From NCBI GenBank assembly GCA_003152145.1, contig PLZL01000355.1:730-12800 (forward strand): a stretch of 12,071 nucleotides of DNA. The letters run 5' to 3'. The position numbers and the translations under genes are program-made. Below, piece after piece: positions 1 through 6,327 of the stretch. The stretch comes from Limisphaerales bacterium (GTDB taxonomy: Bacteria; Verrucomicrobiota; Verrucomicrobiae; Limisphaerales; UBA11358). The notes beneath the pieces were generated by a model. It was not told where the DNA came from. It did not search any database and saw only the letters and a list, made by a program, of their open reading frames with translations. Numbering within the stretch: position 1 is the first letter of the stretch; each line of letters opens with the position of its first letter.

Positions 1-1099
1 CTGGCTGGGCAAATGGCTCGGCATCGTGATGCTGAACGCGGCGCTGCTGGCGATTTCCGGCGCGTGCGTCTTCGGCCTGCTGCAATGGCGCTCGGCAAAA
101 TTGCCGGCGGCGGAACAAAAAATTTTGCGCGAGCAGGTGCTGGTGGCGCGCGGCTCGGCAAGGCCGCAAAATCCCGTCGCGGAAATTGACGCCGAGACCC
201 GGCAAGTTTTGCAGGACCGTTTGAAAGCCAGTCCCGAATTGGCCCACTCGGCGGATTTGCCGGAGGTGGAAAAACAAATCCGCGAGCAGGTCAAGGCGGC
301 GTATCAAATCGTGCTGCCGGGCTACCCCCGCTACTGGCGGGTTGATTTGGGTTCGCAAAAGGATTCACTGCGCGACCGGCCCCTGCAACTGCGCATCAAG
401 TTCAACTCCGCCACCGGGGGCAAGAGTGGCACGTTCACCGGCCTGTGGCAGGCCGGCGATCCGCAAAAAATGGAACACTGGCAGAGCGAACCGATGAGCC
501 TGTCGCCGGACACCTTTCACGAATTCCAAATCCCGGCAAATCTCCTCGACGACAAGGGCGTGCTGACCATTGCGTTCCTGAACGTCAACAACACGTCGCT
601 GTTGTTCCCGGTCGAGGACGGCGTGGAAGTGCTGTTTCCCGAGGGCGGCTTCGCGCTGAATTTTGCGCGCGGTTTGGGCATCATTTTCTGTTGGATGGCG
701 CTGCTGGCGGCGATCGGCCTGATGGCGGCAAGCTTTCTGTCGTTTCCGGTCGCGGCATTTTTTTCCATGGCCGTCCTGGCCGTGGTCTTGTCGAGCAGGA
801 CGCTGGCGGAAACGGTGGAGAGCGGTTCGGTCGGCGTGGGCAACACGGAAAAGGGCATCGCGGGTCATTCGGCGGCAGATGTGATTCTGATTCCCATGTT
901 CAAGGGCATTTTGATCGTCGTCAATCTTGCGAAAGGCTTTTCGCCGATTGATTCGTTGAGCAGCGGGCGCGCCATCACCTGGGGAGAACTCGGGGCGGCG
1001 TTCGGGCAAATCGTCCTGGTGCTCGGCGGCTTAACCGGCGTCATCGGCATCGTGCTGTTCAGCCGGCGGGAACTGGCGACGGCGCAGGGAAATCAATGA
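1..1099 (+). CDS. ABC-2 type transporter permease, C-terminal part (5' end outside window)
   Basis: The frame is open from base 2 to the left edge, so the start lies outside the window; the GTG at 26 and ATG at 29 fall inside a membrane segment and are probably not starts. Counting from the GTG codon, a hydrophobic segment spans about residues 1-21. Then comes a polar domain of roughly 190 residues (about 22-212), probably extracytoplasmic and partly beta-rich. Further hydrophobic segments lie at about 214-235, 238-257, 285-301 and 322-345. The protein ends in a short polar tail beginning FSRRELA, as ABC-2 permeases often do. Known for the family: such permeases pair with an ABC ATPase, which would be expected upstream of the window. 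The family call rests on topology and the tail, not on a unique motif. The substrate cannot be told. The stop overlaps the next start by four bases (ATGA), so the two genes are probably translationally coupled. Confidence 0.72.
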   Translation, partial: WLGKWLGIVMLNAALLAISGACVFGLLQWRSAKLPAAEQKILREQVLVARGSARPQNPVAEIDAETRQVLQDRLKASPELAHSADLPEVEKQIREQVKAAYQIVLPGYPRYWRVDLGSQKDSLRDRPLQLRIKFNSATGGKSGTFTGLWQAGDPQKMEHWQSEPMSLSPDTFHEFQIPANLLDDKGVLTIAFLNVNNTSLLFPVEDGVEVLFPEGGFALNFARGLGIIFCWMALLAAIGLMAASFLSFPVAAFFSMAVLAVVLSSRTLAETVESGSVGVGNTEKGIAGHSAADVILIPMFKGILIVVNLAKGFSPIDSLSSGRAITWGELGAAFGQIVLVLGGLTGVIGIVLFSRRELATAQGNQ

Positions 1100-2664
1100 A
1101 CGCCCGCGCCAAAAAAATTCTTTTGTTCCTGCTGGCCGCGGCGCTGCTTGCCGTTTCCGGCCAGGTGCAAAAATCCATGAATCGCGACCGCGTCCAGCTC
1201 GGCCTGACCATCGGCGAGCCGCTGCAAAACGCGCCGCCGATGCTTGCGTTCACGACGGTGGCACTGGGCGGCTTTCGCGGGCTGATTTCCAACTTGCTCT
1301 GGATGCGCGCCAATAATCTGCAGCTCGACGACAAGTATTTTGAAGCCGCGCAACTGGCGGATTGGATCACGGATCTGGAGCCGCATTTCGCGCAGGTCTG
1401 GAATTTCCAGGCGTGGAACATGGCCTACAACATCTCCGTCAAGTTCAAGGAGAACGCGCCGGGTGATTTCTCCGACCGCTGGCGCTGGGTGCAGCGCGGC
1501 ATCGAACTGCTGCGCGACCGCGCGTTGATCTACAATCCAGATGACGTTGCGATTTGCCAGCAACTGGGCTGGATTTTCCAGCACAAGATGGGTCAAAACC
1601 TCGACGACGGAAACTTGTATTACAAGCAGCAGTGGGCCGAGGCCATGACGCCTTTTTTCGGCGCGAACGGAACGAATTTTGAAAATTTGATTCATCCGCA
1701 AACTGCCGAGGAACGGACGAACACGCTCATCCTCCGCGAAAAATACAAGATTGATCCGGTGTTCGCGCAAAAAGTGGACGCACAATATGGCCCGCTCGAC
1801 TGGCGGCTGCCGGAGGCGCACGCGATTTACTGGTATGCGCTGGGCTTGGAAAAAGCAAAGGAAAATCCCGGCAGGGTCAAACAAGGCGATTTCGATTTGA
1901 TGCAACTGCGCCGCGGCATTTTTCAAAGCGAACAGGCGGCGTTCCGTCACGGGCGCATCATCGCCAATCCGTTCACGCGCCGCGTGGAACTGACGGCGAA
2001 TCTCGATTTGATTCCCAAAGCCAACGATTCTTATTTGCAAATGTATGCCGAAGAAAAGGATGAGGGCCAAAAAACCGACATCTTGAGGGCGCACCGGAAT
2101 TTTGTGCGCGACGCCGTTTATTTTCTTTACGAAAACAACCGCATGACCGAGGCGGCCAAATGGTTCAAATATCTCGGCGAAAAATATCCCGACCAGCCGA
2201 TCGTTGAGAACCAGCCGGATTCGCTGCCGAAAAATATGACGCTCGACGAATACGCCTTCGACGTCGTGCAGATTGACATCGGCGAAACCTCGCAGGAACG
2301 CGTGACCTCGGCGGTGCAGGGACTGTTGACGCACGCGTATATCGATCTGGCCATCGGCCAGGACGACCGCGCCACCGGTTTCCAATTGCTCGCCCGCTCG
2401 GTTTATGATCGCTATCAGGCCAAGATGGGCAAAGACCAGCCTCGCGCGGCGCTACCGTTCAACGGCCTCAAACGCGACGTGTTGAGCCGGCTTCTTGCCA
2501 CGCAACAAGGACTGCCCTTCGCCGCGCGCGCCGCGTTGCGCACCCAGCTTGGAATGCCGGCAGAAACCAATGCGCCGCCCCAAACTGTTTCGACCAATGC
2601 TATTGCTCCCGCGGTTTTGCCTTCCTCAACCAATTCGCCCGCGACAAATTCCGCCGGCAAATAA
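1096..2664 (+). CDS. Membrane-anchored protein of unknown function, probable helical-repeat (TPR-like)
   Basis: I do not recognise a named family. The 522-residue protein starts at the ATG overlapping the stop of the permease gene. A short basic start (NARAKK) precedes a hydrophobic helix at about residues 7-22, which fits an uncleaved membrane anchor or signal anchor with the rest outside the cytoplasm. A second, weaker hydrophobic stretch lies at about 46-70. Residues 77-165 are rich in Trp, Tyr, Ala and Leu spaced as in antiparallel helical repeats (for example YFEAAQLADWITDLEP and RGIELLRDRALIYNPDD), resembling TPR units without a clean consensus. The last 35 or so residues are a Pro/Thr/Asn/Ser-rich tail that looks disordered. 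The tight coupling suggests it works with the transporter, perhaps as an external accessory subunit; that is inference. The sense of the frame is secure because it is uninterrupted and couples to its neighbour. Confidence 0.85.
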   Translation: MNARAKKILLFLLAAALLAVSGQVQKSMNRDRVQLGLTIGEPLQNAPPMLAFTTVALGGFRGLISNLLWMRANNLQLDDKYFEAAQLADWITDLEPHFAQVWNFQAWNMAYNISVKFKENAPGDFSDRWRWVQRGIELLRDRALIYNPDDVAICQQLGWIFQHKMGQNLDDGNLYYKQQWAEAMTPFFGANGTNFENLIHPQTAEERTNTLILREKYKIDPVFAQKVDAQYGPLDWRLPEAHAIYWYALGLEKAKENPGRVKQGDFDLMQLRRGIFQSEQAAFRHGRIIANPFTRRVELTANLDLIPKANDSYLQMYAEEKDEGQKTDILRAHRNFVRDAVYFLYENNRMTEAAKWFKYLGEKYPDQPIVENQPDSLPKNMTLDEYAFDVVQIDIGETSQERVTSAVQGLLTHAYIDLAIGQDDRATGFQLLARSVYDRYQAKMGKDQPRAALPFNGLKRDVLSRLLATQQGLPFAARAALRTQLGMPAETNAPPQTVSTNAIAPAVLPSSTNSPATNSAGK

Positions 2665-2705
2665 TTTTAGACCCCAGCCGCCGCGTCGCATAGTTTGATC
2701 TTACT

Positions 2706-4400
2706 GTGACCAAGAAGAATTCCAGCAAACGCCCGCTGCGCGTCGGCCTGATTTCACTCGGCTGCGCCAAGAACCTGGTGGACGCCGAAATCATGCTCGG
2801 CTCGCTCCTCAAAAGTGGCGTCGAGATTACCAACGACGCCGCGCAGGCTGACGCCGTCATCGTCAACACCTGTTCCTTCATTGATTCCGCGCAGGAGGAG
2901 AGCGTGGACACGATTCTCGAATCCGTCGAACTGCGCGAGGCATCCAATCGCGGCCAGGCCGTCATTGTTTCCGGTTGTCTGCCGCAACGATTCCGCGACG
3001 AACTCCCCAGGCTGATGCCCGAGGTGGACGCCTTCATGGGCATTGACCAGGTCGCACAGGTCGGTGACATCGTCGGCAAAGCCATCGCCAATCGCGCTGG
3101 ACGCATTGGAAGTCAGAAGTCAGAAGTCAGAAGTCAGAAGCAGAAAGTTGTCGGGCGTTTGAATGAACTGGAGAAAAACCACACCGCCACCGGCCACGAA
3201 AAGAAGGAATCTTTGCGCGGCTCGGAACAATTCGGCAAAACCAAAACCGTCATTGCGCCACAATCCGCAGTTCGCAGTCCGCAATCCGCAATCCTGGATG
3301 TCACCGCGCGCCCGGTTTTCATTCCTGATTTCGCCACACCACGCTTCCGCCTCACGCCGAAACATTTTGCGTATTTGAAAATCGCCGAGGGCTGCAACCA
3401 TACGTGCAGTTTCTGCATCATTCCCCGGATGCGTGGCTCGCATCGCAGCCGCACGCAGGCGGACATCATTGCCGAGGCGAAGGCGCTCATTGCCGACGGT
3501 GTGAAGGAAATCAATTTGATTTCGCAGGACTCGACTTATTACGGGCTGGATTTGCGCCCGAACCATTCGCGCGCGATTTCGTCGCCGGAGAAATTTTCCG
3601 CCGCCGCCAAATCGCTCGCCGCCGATGCCACAACGATTTGCACGCTGCTGCGCGAATTGAATTCGCTCAAGGGCGATTTCTGGATTCGCCTGCTTTACAC
3701 GCACCCGGCGCACTGGACGGATGAACTCATCCAGACGATTGCAGGCTGCAAAAAAGTCGCTCGCTATGTTGACATGCCGCTCCAGCACATCCACGAAAAC
3801 ATGCTCGAACGGATGCGCCGCGAAACGTCGCAGCAGTATATCGTGGACCTCATCAAGAAAATCCGCGCCGGCGTGCCGGGCATTGCGTTGCGGACGACTT
3901 TTATCGTTGGCTTTCCCGGCGAAACCGAGGCGAGCTTCAACACGCTGCTCGATTTCATCCGCGAAACGAAATTCGAGCGGCTCGGTGTGTTTGCCTACTC
4001 AAAGGAAGACGGCACGCGCGCCGGTGCGATGGCCGGCCAGCTTTCCGACAAGATGAAACAAAAGCGCCGTGAACTCGCGATGGCCGCCCAGCACAAGGTC
4101 GCCGTGCAAGTTTCTGAATCCTTCGTCGGCCGCGAAATCAAAGTCCTCGTCGAAGGCGAAGCTGGCGAGAAGCAACTTCAGCAGGCAAATATTTCATCGT
4201 GGGAACATGGTTTGTTGCGCGAACAAGAATCTTGTCACTCGTCACTTGTCACTCGTCACTTTCTCGTTGCCCGTGGCGAGGCCGATGCGCCGGACATTGA
4301 CGGTCGCGTTTATGTGCGCGGCAAATCGCCGATTGGAGAATTTGCCAAAGTCAAAATCGTCGGCCATACGGACTACGATTTGATTGCCGGGCCAGTCTGA
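2706..4400 (+). CDS. rimO: Ribosomal protein S12 methylthiotransferase RimO, enlarged by insertions
   Basis: RimO is a radical-SAM enzyme with two iron-sulfur clusters that methylthiolates an aspartate of ribosomal protein S12. The GTG at 2706 is the only ATG/GTG/TTG codon between an in-frame TAG at 2691 and the first cluster cysteine. The N-terminal MTTase domain has Cys20 (SLGCAKNLVDAE), Cys56 (VNTCSF) and Cys91 (SGCLPQ). The radical-SAM motif CNHTCSFC gives Cys230, Cys234 and Cys237. MPLQH begins at residue 357, and a TRAM domain follows from about 455 (RVYVRGKSPIGEF near the end). LGCAKNLVDAE favours RimO over MiaB. At 564 residues it is over 100 longer than typical RimO (about 440). The extra length lies in the linker before the radical-SAM core (about 135-197), inside the core (about 284-309) and in the TRAM domain (about 485-520). 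The first and last of these carry heptamer arrays. The frame is intact and all key cysteines are present, so it is probably functional. Confidence 0.95.
   Translation: MTKKNSSKRPLRVGLISLGCAKNLVDAEIMLGSLLKSGVEITNDAAQADAVIVNTCSFIDSAQEESVDTILESVELREASNRGQAVIVSGCLPQRFRDELPRLMPEVDAFMGIDQVAQVGDIVGKAIANRAGRIGSQKSEVRSQKQKVVGRLNELEKNHTATGHEKKESLRGSEQFGKTKTVIAPQSAVRSPQSAILDVTARPVFIPDFATPRFRLTPKHFAYLKIAEGCNHTCSFCIIPRMRGSHRSRTQADIIAEAKALIADGVKEINLISQDSTYYGLDLRPNHSRAISSPEKFSAAAKSLAADATTICTLLRELNSLKGDFWIRLLYTHPAHWTDELIQTIAGCKKVARYVDMPLQHIHENMLERMRRETSQQYIVDLIKKIRAGVPGIALRTTFIVGFPGETEASFNTLLDFIRETKFERLGVFAYSKEDGTRAGAMAGQLSDKMKQKRRELAMAAQHKVAVQVSESFVGREIKVLVEGEAGEKQLQQANISSWEHGLLREQESCHSSLVTRHFLVARGEADAPDIDGRVYVRGKSPIGEFAKVKIVGHTDYDLIAGPV
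3109..3140 (+). repeat. Heptamer tandem array 1 (GAAGTCA x4 plus GAAG), inside rimO
   Basis: Four exact copies of GAAGTCA are followed by GAAG and then a degenerate continuation (CAGAAAG). The array is translated as part of a Gln/Ser/Lys/Arg-rich stretch starting at about residue 135, in the linker between the MTTase domain and the radical-SAM core. A period of 7 is not a multiple of 3, so each copy is read in a different frame. Confidence 0.95.
3262..3294 (+). repeat. Heptamer tandem array 2 (AATCCGC-type x4 plus AATCC), inside rimO
   Basis: Four units AATCCGC, AGTTCGC, AGTCCGC and AATCCGC are followed by a partial AATCC. They are translated as PQSAVRSPQSAI-like residues just before the conserved radical-SAM region of RimO. 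The units differ by one or two transitions, so this array looks older or less homogenised than array 1. Confidence 0.92.
4231..4258 (+). repeat. Heptamer tandem array 3 (CTTGTCA/CTCGTCA alternating, x4), inside rimO
   Basis: CTTGTCA and CTCGTCA alternate, giving two exact copies of a 14-base unit. The array is translated as SSLVTRHF-like residues (about 509-518) within the TRAM domain. Its units share the GTCA core with array 1. Confidence 0.93.
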
Positions 4401-4411
4401 TGGATCGGTTG

Positions 4412-4427
4412 CGGAAAAAAACTTCCG
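4412..4427. terminator. Weak hairpin between convergent rimO and OLD-family gene
   Basis: The arms CGGAA (4412-4416) and TTCCG (4423-4427) enclose a 6-base loop in the 31-base space between the two stop codons. On the plus strand GATTTTA follows, a poor T-tract. The position suits a terminator for rimO, but the stem is only 5 bp. Confidence 0.22.
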
Positions 4428-4431
4428 GATT

Positions 4432-6168
4432 TTAGGACTCCTTGGATTTAGCTTTCTGTGCAACGGCGAGAATTCCATCCAGTTTGGTGATGACTTCCGG
4501 ATCAATTTTCTCCTTGGACACGAGCCGCGCGAGAGCATGATAATCTGTCTTCCTCAGCAAGTTTGGCAGGCCGAGTTTCTTGAAGAAGCGATCAAAGAGT
4601 GGATTCAGGAAATCGTCACTGGCTTTCACGTCGGCAGACCAAGGATCAAGCCGGCCCAAGGTTTGGAGCGCAACGGTCACTTCCTGAATGCAATCACGCA
4701 TGGTTTGCACGCGCCGGTCCGCTTCAGCGCGACCGAATAAATCGTCTGGCTGGTCGTGCCGGGCATAGGTGAGCATGACGGATTCTTGACAAAGATAATT
4801 CTTGATTTCGCGCTTCTGCCATATGGTTTCAGTGAGGCGTTTGCCGATATCGAGCGGCTTATCAATGCGGTCGAACAAAGCGAATCCAACCAAATCCGGC
4901 TTTGCTTCCTGAAGTCCATAGAAGTGTTCGCGAGCGCGGTTCGGAAGATTGGTTGTAAGATAGTGGACGAAAGGACGCTCCAACACGGCGGCGGCGGGAT
5001 GTTTGAGCGTTTGGGCAAACGCCTCAAGAATGGCAAGGTCGGTTGAACCTTCGAGATAGAGCGCCCAGCCTTTGAGTTCTGCCTGGTAATACTGATCAAA
5101 GCCGATGTCGGTAAGCGCTTTGAGAACTTGCTGGCCACGGTCGTCAATGCGGTGTGGAGGGCCAACAAAAGCGATGACGACATCGCGGTTGGCGGCTTCG
5201 TTGAGGACGACTTCAGAATGGCTGGCAGCAATGATCTGCGAACCTTGTCGGGCGGCCACGTCCGTCAACAGTTGATAAATTTGGCGCTGACGAAGAACTT
5301 CAAGATGAGCGTCGGGTTCGTCGAGCAAGAGGACTGTTTTCGGATTTGCGTAAAGGTGAGCGAGCAGCAGGAGCGTTTGTTGCAGGCCGCGACCGGCGCA
5401 GGAAAGGTCGAGTAAACACCCCACTTTAGGATCATGATAGGCCATTGTTATTTCCCCACGCTCTTTGATGAATTCAGGCGGCTGAAGTTTTGCGCCAAAC
5501 AAGGACTCGATGTAACGAGAAACTTCCAGCCATCCTGTCTTTGGATCCGGTTGTTCGTGGAGTTGGTGGCAAAGATTTCGGAGGACTTGAGCTGTTTGGC
5601 CTTCACCAAGCAGGACGTTGATTCGCCCCGCCTCCCATTTTGGTTCAGTTGCCGCTAACCCGGACATGGGGGGCAGGAAAGCAACCAACGTCTCGGCTGC
5701 TTCAGGCGGAATCAGCATGCGTTCCGGTTGTTTGCCGTCGCCAAGGCGCAATGGACGGCAATAGAACGACTCTTCGTTGGCGTAATCGAACTCCAATCCG
5801 CAACTCCAGGTTTTTCCCTCATGCACGCCATCCACGATGATGTCTATGCGGACGTTTTGCGTCTGCGGCTTGCCACCAACATTCTTGACGTCGCGGACGT
5901 GAAGTTTGTGCCAGAGCAGGTTTGCACCAGGCACGGGAATGGCGAAGATGTCGCGTCGGTTGATGGTGACACCCGGACGTTGTGCCGGGGCGGTTTTACC
6001 TTTGTATTCTTCATTCCACTTGCGGAGGCCGACATCCCACAGAGCAAGTGACTGCAATGCTGTAGTTTTCCCGGAGTTGTTTTGACCGATGAAAACAACT
6101 GCCTGCCCCAACTCAATGTCTGCGTCAGGAAAACGCTTGAAATTTTTGATTCGTAAATGTGTCAGCAT
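4432..6168 (-). CDS. OLD-family ATPase with C-terminal TOPRIM nuclease domain
   Basis: The 578-residue protein has an SMC/ABC-like ATPase followed by a TOPRIM domain. The start MLTHLRIKNFKRF is typical of RecF/OLD-like ATPases. Walker A is GQNNSGKT (28-35), a degenerate signature lies at 255-264 (LSCAGRGLQQ), Walker B is VLLLDEPDAHLE (279-290), and the switch histidine is His317 in AASHSE. The TOPRIM part has Glu373 (YLEGSTD) and Asp433/Asp436 (LFDRID), the expected metal-binding acidic residues. REIKNYL (453-459) resembles the REIENYL motif that I recall downstream of TOPRIM in such proteins. Known for the family: OLD proteins are ATP-dependent DNA nucleases, several of them in phage defence. 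Length and lack of a helicase or reverse transcriptase neighbour suit a stand-alone (class 1) OLD. Its base composition looks lower in GC than most neighbours (counts in the findings), suggesting transfer. No Shine-Dalgarno sequence precedes the ATG. A general AAA-15-type ATPase label would also fit. Confidence 0.88.
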   Translation of the reverse strand: MLTHLRIKNFKRFPDADIELGQAVVFIGQNNSGKTTALQSLALWDVGLRKWNEEYKGKTAPAQRPGVTINRRDIFAIPVPGANLLWHKLHVRDVKNVGGKPQTQNVRIDIIVDGVHEGKTWSCGLEFDYANEESFYCRPLRLGDGKQPERMLIPPEAAETLVAFLPPMSGLAATEPKWEAGRINVLLGEGQTAQVLRNLCHQLHEQPDPKTGWLEVSRYIESLFGAKLQPPEFIKERGEITMAYHDPKVGCLLDLSCAGRGLQQTLLLLAHLYANPKTVLLLDEPDAHLEVLRQRQIYQLLTDVAARQGSQIIAASHSEVVLNEAANRDVVIAFVGPPHRIDDRGQQVLKALTDIGFDQYYQAELKGWALYLEGSTDLAILEAFAQTLKHPAAAVLERPFVHYLTTNLPNRAREHFYGLQEAKPDLVGFALFDRIDKPLDIGKRLTETIWQKREIKNYLCQESVMLTYARHDQPDDLFGRAEADRRVQTMRDCIQEVTVALQTLGRLDPWSADVKASDDFLNPLFDRFFKKLGLPNLLRKTDYHALARLVSKEKIDPEVITKLDGILAVAQKAKSKES

Positions 6169-6327
6169 CGCAAAGAGAAAACTAAAGCATTTGGAAATTA
6201 AATCAGTCCAATTTTCTTTCTTTTTTCATTGCGAAATTAAGAGAACACAACGGACGTGCAAGGAAAAAACGCGGAAGCCTTTACAAATCAGTTGGTGGCC
6301 TAAAACACGTAGCGTTACAATCTAATT
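6169..6327. other. AT-rich spacer between AAA+ and OLD-family genes
   Basis: These 159 bases are the most AT-rich part of the window, with runs of A and T (around 6210-6226 and 6261-6270). I see no strong hairpin with a T-tract that would end AAA+ transcription. Read leftwards, TTGCAC and TTGGAC could act as -35 elements for the OLD gene, but no convincing -10 sits at a good distance. No reading frame here is credible. Confidence 0.5.

Noticed and set aside
365..1009. Minus-strand open frame of 214 codons opposite the permease
   Set aside because: The composition is Arg/Gln/His-rich without hydrophobic segments; the plus strand gives clear membrane helices.
1093..2385. Minus-strand open frame of 430 codons opposite the second gene
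   Set aside because: No motif seen. The plus-strand frame is longer, has an N-terminal membrane anchor and is coupled to the permease by an ATGA overlap.
3109..3294. Possible CRISPR-like array in rimO
   Set aside because: The units are 7 bases with no spacers and lie inside a coding gene; these are simple tandem repeats.
2706..4400. rimO as a pseudogene disrupted by repeats
   Set aside because: The frame is uninterrupted, both cysteine sets and the TRAM domain are present, and the insertions fall in linkers or likely loops.
6089..6325. Small plus-strand frame covering the AT-rich spacer
   Set aside because: It begins inside the OLD gene on the other strand, is Lys/Arg-rich because of A-runs, and has no ribosome site or motif.
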